Positions 25,101-37,810 of a stretch of 64,000 nucleotides of DNA are shown here, in pieces (position 1 is the stretch's first letter; every line of letters begins with the position of its first letter). A program made the position numbers and the translations under genes. The notes below the pieces were generated by a model. The model ran no database searches. It had not been told where the DNA came from and saw nothing but the letters and a program-made list of their open reading frames with translations. This stretch comes from Spirodela intermedia (taxonomy: Eukaryota > Streptophyta > Magnoliopsida > Alismatales > Araceae): the NCBI GenBank assembly GCA_902729315.2, contig LR746274.1, positions 2,383,037-2,447,036 of the forward strand, written 5' to 3'.

Positions 25101-26221
25101 TAGAAGAAATTTGAAATTGGATAGATTTCTGGCAGGAGGAAAAACTAAACAGGAAAAATTTTGGAGTGGAATCTTTTGCTCGCAGGTGAAATAATTAAAC
25201 AGAAAAATAATTTTCAAATTATAATCGTATTACCTCTTTGACAGAGCCCCTACTACATGCGTTAATTGCGAGGGTATCTTGCTTGGACGTTTCAAAGTAA
25301 CGAGACCACCGCTAAATCATCAAAAAGAAGAGTTGTCGAAGGAATCAAAGAGAACTCTGGCCGAGACAAGGAAATGAAAACCCTTGAACACAAACTGCAC
25401 GAAAAGTATTACTCTATGCATAAATCTTACATGCATTATGTTGGAGTTCGCCAAATCCTTCTTATTCAGAGCGATGATGCGCCTTTTACCAGAGAGAGAA
25501 CTCTGTAGATCCATGTTGGCGGAGGACAAGGGAATCTGACAGGAATTAAAAGGAAATCAGCATCTCAAGCTGCAAATGTTCCTGATTATGTGCCTGGCAA
25601 TGACTACGACAGAAGCTTTATCAACTCCGAATCCACAGGCGCTGCACTAAAGGAAGCCCCGAGAGCACGAGAAACAACCCATGAGCAGCTGAACGAGGAT
25701 CAGAATGGCGAGAAGATTTCCGAAGAAAATACTCAGATTTCTTTCGCTATCTTAACTACCATCCCCAATCCAAGAAATGTCATCTTAATATTTTATGCTC
25801 TTATTTGTTCGCATTTTTTGGACAAACAATAGCATACAACCAACCCATGTGACAAAGCTGCAGGTCCATTAAGTCCCCGTTACTTCACGGAAGCTAAGGC
25901 CGCACCCAAGGGCCGCAGCAGCGGTGAAGTTGTTGTCGGAAGGATGAGAATTTCTAAGCATGAGTCAAGGGGAGAGAGAGAGTGAGAGAGAGAACGAGCG
26001 AGGGATGAGAGGGAGGATGGAGAAGTAGGAGGTAATGACGAACTCACGCGAGCATCGCGAACTTCAATGACGAGATCGGCAAGCTTGAGCCGCTCGCGGA
26101 TGACGCGGGTGGCGGCCGCCATGTGGCCCGGGAACCAGTTGATCACCCCGCCGCCGGCGTTGAAGGCCATTTTCCTGAGGTTCTGGGTCGTCCCGGCAAG
26201 CCGCCTCGCCGACTTGCCCAT
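19173..26221 (-). CDS. DGP2: DAR GTPase 2 (MTG1/YlqF-like, circularly permuted GTPase), predicted mitochondrial
   Basis: The family acts in assembly of the large subunit of organelle-type ribosomes. Eight exons: 26048-26221, 25431-25535, 25234-25311, 22663-22804, 22468-22538, 20962-21058, 20319-20533 and 19173-19433. All junctions are GT-AG, phases agree, and the sum is 380 residues, close to plant DGP2. The order is permuted: [12 protein letters not shown] and the DAR signature (EVRDAR) in exon 1, G4 NKKD at 82-85, G5-like INACS at 109-113, G1 GIPNVGKS at 144-151, the G2 Thr region [12 protein letters not shown] at 173-184, and G3 DTPG at 201-204. The C-terminal helical part includes [16 protein letters not shown] (exon 7) and [12 protein letters not shown] (exon 8). 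The Arg/Lys-rich N-terminus fits a mitochondrial presequence. The smallest exons were placed from splice signals and expected residues. Confidence 0.9.
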
Positions 26222-28090
26222 CTCCCCTCCCTTCTGCCCTCCTTCAACCCGCCAACTGGTTCACAGCTTCAAGCTCTTGTTTGCCGGCTTGACCGCCACC
26301 CTGCTCAGCCAGCAGCGACGCCGCCCCAAAGCGCACCGCCGGCTCCTCTAAGCTCGGGCGTCCTCCGACTCTCGTGGGCCACCCAACTTAGTGTTTTACG
26401 TCTCGAAAAAATTCGATTTTGGCACAAAGTAGCTTCCTCTCTCTCTCTCATAAGAAGTCAGACTCTAACTAATTAGATCAGAGAATGAGTTCTTGAAATG
26501 CATCTTATCGAGGGCCAAGTTAGTTTAGTGATCGTCCCCGAGAATAGGCTGAGTGGCAAGGGGAATGGATTCCCAAAATGCATCCTTTGGCTCGAGCCCG
26601 TCGTATGATTCCGGTCCAGAAGTCAACTACAACGTAGGGACCAACCAGTGTAGACCAACCAATGAGTTCTCAGAATGAACTTAGGGACCACCGCTAAGAC
26701 GTTTCCTTACAACTCAGATGACTAGGCAGAATACGAGGAATGGGTTCTCGCAATGAGGTTGACTTGACCATCTACGGTTGAAAATATTAACAAGTGGGCC
26801 ATCACGGATGGTTGGAAGATGGGCTACCACGTTGGTGGGAGGAGTGGGGGCTAAACACAGATCCATCAAAGACATTTTGTGCAGTGCGTTCACTCTAATT
26901 AGGCCCAAAAGGTACAGTTTGGGCCACTTTCTCACTAAGCCCTAAGCCTGGCCCAAACATAATGGTAGGTAGAGAGAGAGAGAGAGGAAGGGGGATTGAC
27001 ATGGTGGGTGATGGAAGGCTGACCCATTTCATATTTTGGTGAGTACCTAACATTTTTCAAATAATATATCTTATTTTTTTAGGTTATGAAATATGTTACA
27101 TGCACAAGTGCAACGATCTTACTAAAAATGAATAAATTCAAGGGTTATCTCGTCACAATCAAAACCATTTCCGTGGCATAAAAGCAAGCAAAGGTGCATC
27201 CACAATAAAAAAAAATAGGAAATTTTATTTGCACATATACCTAATTGGGCGTATAAATAATAAAACCAAGGGATTTAAGAGCTTAGACCATGCCCTACGC
27301 ACCCACTTCCACCTACCTCATCCACATGGCGACTCCCTGCCATCTGCCAACTACTCTTCCTTGTGAGAGAATATTTTGAAGATTACCGATTTTCCAGGGT
27401 CGAATAACAAGTGACTCGGATACTAAAAATTACAAGGAAAATAGGGGTAATTTCCTGAAGATATAAATCTAAGAAACTATACGAAAGGTTTTTGGCTAAT
27501 TTGTGATAGAACCTCGAAAAGAAACTTGTTTATTAAATTGGACTGAGCCAACCTAGTTGTGTAAGAGGAGAGAGAAAGGTGAGATGCCCATCTCTGTCGG
27601 CGTTAAGTAATAATCATGCAGGGCCAAGGATATCAACCATAAAAAATAAACTATGATGTTAATAAATGTGTTGCTTCCAGGGGTATAAAAGAAATAATCC
27701 GAAGCTAATCCGACCATGTTAATTGAATGAGGACGGCTTACGTCGTCATCCGAGAATCAAATCGCCATCGTCTCTCATCCAACCGTCCCCGCCAGCGGTC
27801 CATACGCCAGACGAGAGAGGCAGACACATAAAGATGGAGACTACCGTCAGAGCGGGTCGATGTATCATAGGAATAATCGTCGATTATTGTTTTTGATCGA
27901 TTTACATTGGCTAGCGCTTCCCCACCGTGCCCAGCAGAACAAAGCATTTGGGGGCGTGATTAACACGTGGATCATACGTGGCGGCCGAGACTGCACGGGA
28001 GTTCCCGCCACCCAACAACCGCAAAGGAGCCGGGGTAAAATAGTAAAATTCCCTGTGGCCGGCAGACAAGTAGAAGGATAAACCCCGAGG
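26222..28090. promoter_or_regulatory. Divergent intergenic region (DAR GTPase 2 / F-box)
   Basis: About 1.9 kb separate two divergently transcribed genes, so the region should contain both promoters. Seen: a GA run at about 26971-26990, otherwise mixed AT-rich sequence. No TATA box can be assigned with confidence. Confidence 0.4.
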
Positions 28091-28316
28091 AGAGAGAGGA
28101 GGCCGTCGTCTTCCGCGGCGGCGGCGGCGGTGGCGGAGAGAGAAGAGGAGGAGGGCGGCCACTCTTCTTCTCCTCAATCGGCCTCTCCTCCTCCTCCGGC
28201 GATCCACCTCTGCTCAATCGGCCTCTCCTCCTCCGCCTCCGGCGAACTGCCTTTACCTTTCCTCAATCGGCCTCTTGTGGATTGGCTTCTGTTCTACTTT
28301 CCGGCGTAGTCCAAGG
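28091..28316 (+). promoter_or_regulatory. Probable 5' leader of the F-box gene with a threefold CTCAATCGGCCTCT repeat
   Basis: GA/CGG-rich sequence just upstream of the start codon. The 14-mer CTCAATCGGCCTCT occurs three times (near 28173, 28215 and 28262), the first two copies each followed by CCTCCTCC. This looks like a locally duplicated leader segment. Transcript limits are not known. Confidence 0.5.
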
Positions 28317-29828
28317 ATGGAAGGGATGCTCTGCGACGAGCTGTTGCAGGAGATCATGCGAAGGCTGCCGGCCTCCGCCCGGCCGGCGGCGTCTCTGGTC
28401 TCCAAGCGGTGGCTGACACTTCTCCGCTCGTCCATCCCGTCGCTGTCTCTGTGCCTGCCCTGCGGCTCTGCCCTCTCCTCCGCCGGTGTTGCCCCAATTT
28501 CCTCCATACTCAGCCGCTACTCTTCTCTCTCCACCCTCACCCTCGTCCTGCACGCGTCGTCGTCTTCATCCTCTGGTTGCCCTAATCCTTCCTTTTCCTC
28601 CGACGCCGTCCTCCTCTCCCTCTCTGACTGCGCTTCCTCCCACCTCCCCCATCTCCGGCACCTGCGCCTTCTCGCCGGACCTGTGTCTACCTCCGTTCTC
28701 TCGGCTCTGCCCCTCTCGTCCCCTCTGCGGCGGCTGGCGTCCCTCCAGCTCTCCTCCCTCCGCCCCCTCTCCTTCCGATGGCTTCTCCAATTCCCCTTCC
28801 TCCGCGACCTCTCCATCCACGACTGCAGCAGCTTCTCGGCAGCGGCAGCGGCGGCGGCGCCGTCCTCGGCAGGAATCCTTGGAGGAATACCAAATCAGCA
28901 GATGACGAACGGAGAAGAAGAGGAAGAAGAAGAAGCGGAAGGGAAAGAGATCGCTCTGAATTACCTCTCCCTGGCCGGCATCCGCGCCGGCGACCACGGC
29001 GTCGGTTGGCTCTGGCGGCGCTGCCCCAACCTCCAGAGACTTCATCTCCGCAGCTGCGAGGGCACCGGCGACGGTCCGTCCTCCCGCTTCTTCGCCCTCT
29101 GCCTCCAAAATCTCCGGGAAGTCGAGCTTCGAACCTGCCGCGCCATCGCCGACACCGTCCTCCTCCTCATCGCCGACCACTGCCGATCCCTCTCCACCCT
29201 CGTCCTCTACGATGGCGGCAGCCGCGACGGCCTTCACCACTTCATCCGGCGGTGCGGCTCGGCCCTGCGAACCCTAGACCTTCGTCTCCCTCTTGACCTC
29301 GATAATGGCCACCTCGTTGCCTTCGGGGAAAACTTCCGGTCCTTGGCCTGCCTCAGGCTTCAGAGCTGCTGCCTGATCACCGGAGACGGGCTCCGGTCGC
29401 TCGCACGGGCGGCGGCAGGAGCCGCCATTGAAGAGCTGGTTCTGGTGAACTGCGACGTCGTGGAGAGGGAACCAGGGTTGTTGACCTTCCTAGGGCAGAG
29501 CCTCAGGAGGCTGAGGAAGCTCGACCTGTCGCACAACGAGCTGCTGCTGGACAAGGAGCTGGGGGCCATGCTGGCCTCCTGCGGCAACCTGGTAGAGATC
29601 AAGCTGAGGGGTTGCAAGGGCCTCACAGATGCCGTGATGCCCTCCATTTTCAGGTTCTGTGCTCTCCTGGAAGCCCTCGATGTCACCCGGTGCCAGGGGA
29701 TCTCTGCAAAAGGTGTGGAGTTCCTGATCCTCAGCTCTCCGCGTCTGAGACAGATCCATGTCGAGGAGGCCAAGGTCTCTGAATCCGCCTACATCTGGGC
29801 TTCAAGGAGGATGATCCAGGTCTACTAA
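28317..29828 (+). CDS. F-box/LRR (RNI-like) protein
   Basis: Probable substrate receptor of an SCF (SKP1-CUL1-F-box) ubiquitin ligase. It is a single exon of 503 residues. The frame is open further upstream, but the first ATG is at 28317 in a good context (AGGATGG). The F-box lies at about residues 4-45 (CDELLQEIMRRLP, then SLVSKRWL). A long series of leucine-rich repeats follows, with typical pieces such as LQRLHLRSCEG, LREVELRTCR, LRKLDLSHNEL and LVEIKLRGCKGLTD, ending in VEEAKVSESAYIW. A Glu-rich tract (NGEEEEEEEAEGKE) sits between the early and main LRR blocks. The coding region is very GC-rich, and open antisense frames across it are by-products. It resembles the Arabidopsis At5g07670/At5g51370 type from memory, not by alignment. 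Target unknown. Confidence 0.88.
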   Translation: MEGMLCDELLQEIMRRLPASARPAASLVSKRWLTLLRSSIPSLSLCLPCGSALSSAGVAPISSILSRYSSLSTLTLVLHASSSSSSGCPNPSFSSDAVLLSLSDCASSHLPHLRHLRLLAGPVSTSVLSALPLSSPLRRLASLQLSSLRPLSFRWLLQFPFLRDLSIHDCSSFSAAAAAAAPSSAGILGGIPNQQMTNGEEEEEEEAEGKEIALNYLSLAGIRAGDHGVGWLWRRCPNLQRLHLRSCEGTGDGPSSRFFALCLQNLREVELRTCRAIADTVLLLIADHCRSLSTLVLYDGGSRDGLHHFIRRCGSALRTLDLRLPLDLDNGHLVAFGENFRSLACLRLQSCCLITGDGLRSLARAAAGAAIEELVLVNCDVVEREPGLLTFLGQSLRRLRKLDLSHNELLLDKELGAMLASCGNLVEIKLRGCKGLTDAVMPSIFRFCALLEALDVTRCQGISAKGVEFLILSSPRLRQIHVEEAKVSESAYIWASRRMIQVY

Positions 29829-30529
29829 ATACGCATAATGTCTGATTGGTGGGTATCTATGGAGAAGAAGAAGATAAGGAAGACTAGTAATAAAAAAAAG
29901 GTACAGCCCAGTTCTCTTTTCATCGTCTGTGTTCTTCAAATGGAGTAGAGGGAGGTAAACCTCTGCCCTGTATAGAAAGTTTGTTCTTCCTCTTAATGCG
30001 CAGGCCAAAGGCATCGAGTTTGAAGAGCTTGGAGCACTGTAATTGATTAAAATTCTCCTCCTTTTATCCTGTATGATTATGGCTACGATCTGCCCAAGTT
30101 CCCAGCTGTTCTTGGAGACGCTGTTGTTGATATTATTTATGAGATAATTATTTGAATTCACATCCCTTCCTTTTCCTCGTAGAAGGGGATTTTCCCCCCC
30201 AAATTCTAGGCGAGGAAGGGTTATATTCTTCAACTATCAATTGAAGTATTTGATTCTTTCTTGGAAATAATATTACTTGGTATTTTATTTAAGGAAAAGC
30301 TAGTATGAGTTATTGAATTGCCGACCCTCTGTGCCCACTGACCCATTGGAATGAATGGCTCAGGCCCTGTGTCATAATCTTTCCAGCGTATGAAGCATAA
30401 GTTCGTGACTCCATAAGTTGGATGATCAACGAGATAATTTATGAAGAAAATATCATCCGAGACGATCTTGTGAAAAGATTTCCGGATGGTACTCTAATAG
30501 AAGACCATTGTCTTGTGACCTACCTAGCA
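29829..30529. other. 3' flank of the F-box gene
   Basis: The 3' UTR probably extends some 200-300 bases; an AATTGATTAAAATT stretch near 30040 is a possible polyadenylation region. No other gene is seen. Confidence 0.4.
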
Positions 30530-31010
30530 TGTCTCAGCAACTTGTGGCACCTGTGCTTGTAGACTTTCTAATTGTAGCTAGGAATTTATCCCAGCATCCT
30601 ACAAACTTTCTAATTGTAGCAACAAATTAATCCCAGGATCTGTTGTGTCTAGCCTTCGAAACTTTCTATTTTTGGAGTAAAAATCTATCTAACCATCTTC
30701 TCTTTGTTGAGATAATTTTGGACAGAAAACTGTCTAAGCAGCTGTCAGTACCTTGGGAGTTCTAGATCTTTCTAACCTTGGACTGAAACTTTTCTCAGAG
30801 GCCTATTAACTCCTAGGATTGTACTTCTTTGTTCATTTTTGGACAGAAATCCAACCCGTAATTAGATTCTACCCTGGCTTGAAGATCTTTCTATTTTTGG
30901 CAAACAATAATCTCAGCTATCAAGGCTCTCCGACTTTCTCATTGTGGACAGAAAATTATCTCAGTAACCTGTTGTACCCGGGCTTGTAAATCTTTCCATT
31001 TTTGCATTTA
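30530..31010. repeat. Degenerate tandem array, about 50-57 bp period
   Basis: Roughly eight or nine diverged units share a core like GATCTTTCTATTTTTGGACAGAAA followed by ATCTCAGNAACCTGT. Core positions are near 30560, 30603, 30659, 30710, 30765, 30826, 30883, 30932 and 30988. It lies between the convergent 3' ends of the F-box and PLD genes. There is no open frame through it and units are too diverged for CRISPR-like or young satellite structure. Confidence 0.65.
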
Positions 31011-31155
31011 AGTGGAATGGTGGTCTCAATCGAAGGAAAAGATATATTCTGTACAGAAGTATATGGTTTTCAGCTGTTGTGATCCTCTGGCTAGCTGTAA
31101 TTGTTTCAGATACATATTCCCATTAAAGTCAGCCCACTGAAGCCCTCTTCCAGGC

Positions 31156-31158
<3 letters not shown>

Positions 31159-31192
<34 letters not shown>
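31159..31192. repeat. (GA)n microsatellite
   Basis: Perfect GA dinucleotide run immediately after the PLD stop codon (on the minus strand), so probably in its 3' UTR. Confidence 0.9.
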
Positions 31193-31195
<3 letters not shown>

Positions 31196-31196
<1 letters not shown>

Positions 31197-34100
31197 CAGG
31201 TGGTGAAGACGGGAGGGAACCACCAGTGCCTCTTCCCTTTGACAGGGGCTTTGGTGTCGGGGAAGGAACCCCCGTCATGGAGCCGACCATCAGGGGACAC
31301 GGCCACCGGGTAGCTGACGAGGTGTACGCCGGCCATGTCCGCGGCGGCTTCCCCGCTGTAGCTCCTCCACGCTGCGTCGCCGACGTCGTTGAGCTCTCTC
31401 GCGCAGGCGGGGCCCTCCGGCTGGCGGAAGGCGTCCCGGACGGCGCCGGTGTGCTCGTACCAGAGCGACAGCCTGAAGTCCCGGATGTCCCCGGCGCTGC
31501 CACGTCTCGGCTGGTAGCATCCCACCGCGATCTCCGTGTCCCTTCCTCCGTCCATGGAGCGCTGGTTCACGTTGGCCGACCCCATCAGCAGGTACTCGTC
31601 GTCCACTGCGGAGCGCAACATACAGAAAGATCATAGATCAACAGATATATATATATATATACATATAGAGAGAGAGAGAGGGAGGGAGGGAGAGAGAGAG
31701 AGAGACGTGACAATGATCTTGGATCTTACCGATCATGAGCTTGGAGTGGACGTAGATCATGAACCTCCTGTTCCTCTGGGCGTTGTAGTACTGGCCCGGC
31801 CTCTGGGGAGGAGCGGCCGGAAGATGCTCCCCCTCTGGCGGCCGCGGCTCTCTTTTTGCCAGGCAGAAGAAGCTCAGATACTCCCTCGGGTGCTCCTTGA
31901 TGCCCTTCTCCCTGATGGCCTCCCCCACCACGCTGTACATCATCGCCATGGTTCGCCTCTGCCAGTGCAGGATCTCCCCCACCGTCGCCGTCTCCGGCAC
32001 CCCCTCCGGCCACATGGGCACCACCACGTACGCCGCAAACCTCTCCCCGGCCCTGATCTTGGCGGCGATCTTGAGGGCAATCTCCGCCGGCACCAGGTTC
32101 TCGCAGCCGCTCCCTCTGTCGCCCTCCCAGAGACTGGACCCTCCAAGGAAATACTGATTCTCAATGTATATGAACCTCTCCGCCCGCCGGATCGCCGAGA
32201 CATAGGCCTCGTGGATGCTGTGCTCCGCCGTGCGCTGCTCCGGCAACCGCGTAGAGGACAGCCCGTCGATTGATCTGAACACCTGCACGTTCCAGTCGTC
32301 TTCCTCGCCTTCGGCGACCTCGCCGGCGGGAGCCTGGAAGCCCGGGAAGGCGTCGCGGGGAAGGAGGAGAGAAGGATCGGACTGCTTGGTCCAACGCTGC
32401 TCGAAGTTGGCCAGGACGTCGTATGCGGCGCTGCCGGTGAGCCGGCAATGGACGTCGTGCCAGGGTTCCCTGGGGCCACCATGGCGGCGCCCGGCGCCGG
32501 CGATGGATACCTGGTAGAATTCTCCGGCGTCGAGGTTACGGAAGAGCGAGTGTTCCTCGGTGTCGTAACGGCCGTCGTAGAGGTCGAGGCCTCCGACGAA
32601 GCTGACGATTTCTCTCCCCGAGTCGCCGTCCAGCCGCCGCGGGGAGTCGACGGAGATGGTCTTCTGGTGGTGGGCGAAGACTGTGGGAAAGTTGTGGTGG
32701 AGCCTGGGGAAGCGGCGGCAGACGACTCTGGTTTGGGCAAAGTATGTGAAGGAGTCCTCGTCGTGGGTCCTCATGAGGCCAGGGTTTCGGATGAGAGGGA
32801 GAGAGCTCTCGTCGTCCCACAGCATCAGCCTCACCGCCACGCCCTCATCGGCCTTGCGCTTCAGGAGTTCCCCCAGCTCCACTCCCACTGCATCGGGACG
32901 CTCTGTGTCTGGGTCTTGCACCTGGTCGGAGAAGAAGATACCAATAAAACCCTAAATACCCATACATATTGCATGCATATATGTATGTAGCGAGCGAGAG
33001 AGAGAGAGAGAGAGGATGATGGTAATAAATGAAGTTAATTACTCAACAGAAAAAATACATAGTCAATATATGCTAATGAAGAGTACTATGGGAAATTTAC
33101 GCGGTTTCCTTGTCTCGGAAGAGATCACCACCATGAAAGTTTCTTCATAAAACCCTAATCGTTTACGGGACATCCTTGCCCCAGTGTGAAGGACTCAGTT
33201 TCTTGGCTTCCTAAGCCTGTCTCATCATTCTTCTTAACCCTAATCAGCTCTTGATTACTGTTTCATTGATTCTCGTTTCCAAAATATCAAGTTTTCCAAA
33301 AAAAATAATTATCGAAAATTACAGTTAGTTTCAGGACTCGTTTTTCTTCTAAACTCGCAACCAATTTTGGAGTTTTCATTTTCCAATCAATAATAAAATA
33401 AAAGCCTTTCATTTTTTTACCCAAAGAGATAATTTCACACTAATATTGACTATTTGCGTACTCTAATAATTCTCGATTTATGTAAATTAGGGAAATTGAT
33501 GCGAACGGCGATATTCTTGATGAAAGTTTTCCATATAAGGTTGAAGAAAATTAGCTATATATGTCTAGATATATCCGATATGTTTGGGCACTAAAATATC
33601 CATGCATCTAGGCGGGTAATTATTTGGTAAGATAAGATAAACCACGCAATCATCTAAAGGAGGGGGGTGAACCGGGGCAAAGATCGCAAATTTTATGTAG
33701 GAAGAGTTGAGAGTCTCGGGAAAATACCAGCACGACACTGTGATTGAACGCCCACCCAGTGATGTAAATAATATGCTTGGCTCCATCTATGGCGGCGTAA
33801 ATGTCCTCCCACAGCCTCCTCGCCCGTAGCCCCCGCCCCTGACCGTCGAGCAGGGGCGGCGCAAACCCCCGCCGGTGGTGCGCGTCCTGGTACAGTACAA
33901 CGCCGCAGTTGTGTCTCTGTGGGAAAGTCACACCGTCATGGAGGCCCCCAAACTGGCCATCGCAGAGGCCCCTTCCCCAGAGCGGCTCCTGCTCTGCCGG
34001 CACGAACCGGAGGAGGAACCTCAGCCGCCGGCAGCGGCTCCGCTTCCCCCCCGCCGACAGCAGCGAGAATGAAGTCCCGTCGCAGGGCGGCTGGCCGTGG

Positions 34101-34384
34101 CCGAGCAGCCGGCTCGCCGGAATTCTGGCTCTGCCGACGACCCAGAACGTCGTCCTCACCGTTACCACCACCTCCGTCTCTGCAGGATGGGCGCAGAGGA
34201 TCCTGAAGGTCTGGTTCCAGGTGGGATTCTTTTCCCTGGTCGTCTCCGCCATCGTCGTCGTCCCTAAGCTGATCGTCACGTAGACCCGATGGGTACACAC
34301 AGTGTAGATTGCTGGCAGGGCGGCGTCGTTGATGACGGCCTCGAGAGTCCCATGAAGAAGAGGAGCAGCTCTCCCTCCCTCCAT
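31196..34384 (-). CDS. C2-type phospholipase D, alpha4/epsilon-like
   Basis: Hydrolyses membrane phospholipids to phosphatidic acid. Exons 33728-34384, 31730-32921 and 31196-31605 join in phase to 752 residues, near the length of Arabidopsis PLD epsilon/alpha4. The frame is open upstream, but the first ATG is at 34384, giving MEGGRAAPLLHGTLE as in other PLDs. The C2 domain is about residues 9-130. HKD motif 1 is HQKTISVD at 304-311; HKD motif 2 is HSKLMIVD at 611-618, split by the last intron. IYIENQYF and GGPREPWHDVHCRL are family signatures, and the end PPVFTT is typical. Odd: the calcium-binding acidic loop of C2 (DDN in alpha PLDs) reads RTTF at 77-80, and the region before HKD1 is short. 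The alpha4/epsilon placement is inferred. (GA)n lies in intron 2 and upstream of the gene. Confidence 0.9.
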
Positions 34385-36780
<2,396 letters not shown>

Positions 36781-36789
36781 CCCGAAATG

Positions 36790-37810
36790 GCTCAGCAGCT
36801 TGATCATTCAGCGATCACCTCTCGGCCGCCGATAACCCTCCCCCGTCCCCGGCGTTCCCTCCCGTCGCCGGTGCCCTTCTCTCTTCTTCTCTCGCTCTCC
36901 TTCTCTCTGGCTGTCATTCACTGAGAAGGGGCGGCGGCGCCTCCTATCATACTGCAGGAGGCTGCGGTGTCGCGACCCCTGCGCGTCCTGGGGGGATCAC
37001 GGATCTGTCTGGGAGTGGCTGGTCGACGTATTCCGGGTAGCAATCGTACAGGAGCTCCGGGTGTCCTGTTGAGGGCTTAAATCTCACGACTAGTGGCTCA
37101 GGTTAAGGCCTTTGTCGCCCTCTCTGTGTCTTCTGGTTCCTATTTGTGTTTATTTCTTGTGATAACTTATGCCTTGTGATTTTTTCTGCTCGAGTTTTCT
37201 TGGATGTTTGAGATGTTGCTGTGATTGATTGTATTGGAGCACGATCCCGTTTTTCGGGATGATGCTTTCTTTTGTATGTCCTCCTCTGGTTTCTGAAATT
37301 GGAGTATCATTTTTCTTATATTTTTTCGTGCTCCGATAACATCAGTTTACACGTGCGTAGATGATGGATAGGTTTACTGAATTTATTAATTGACGACTAT
37401 ATTTTCAGTTGCATAGTTTGCTTGTGCTGGAAAAAGAGTTATTGTATTCATTGTCCCTCATTCTTTCCTTGCATAAGTTAGGGATGTAATTCAAATGGTT
37501 GCATTTGGTTATCCTGTTCCTCTCCTAGCTATGATACATTTCGACCGTTTCTCTCATTTTTCTGATTTCTGATCGTTTAGAACTGTTTGGTTCTTGCTAC
37601 AGTTGATTAGGTACCTAGCTTTTACTTCCTGTAAACCCTAGCATGCTAATATGTTGCCGTTCTCGTTGCCTCTACTCTGATCATTGTTATTATTGTTTCG
37701 ATTCTTTCAAACTGAGGGTTTGGGTGAGAATTTTATCTGTTACATCAGGCCTAGTAAGTGTCATTCTTATTTTGTGCTTGTATGCTGAATCTCACCCTTT
37801 CAAATTGCAG
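36790..37810 (+). promoter_or_regulatory. PRP3 5' leader exon and leader intron (inferred)
   Basis: The GC-rich leader from about 36800 ends at a candidate donor CAG|GTTAAG (37101/37102). The acceptor TTGCAG (37805-37810) lies directly before the ATG at 37811, so the leader is probably spliced onto the start codon. The intron is T-rich, about 709 bp. Transcript evidence is lacking. Confidence 0.55.

Noticed and set aside
28566-29240. 224-codon antisense open frame across the F-box gene
   Set aside because: Antisense frame in a GC-rich gene with low-complexity Glu/Ala/Gly content and no domain.
30530-31010. CRISPR-like array
   Set aside because: Units are diverged and lack constant repeats with unique spacers; the DNA is plant nuclear.
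31536-32273. 245-codon plus-strand open frame
   Set aside because: Antisense to PLD exons; Pro/His/Arg-rich artefact.
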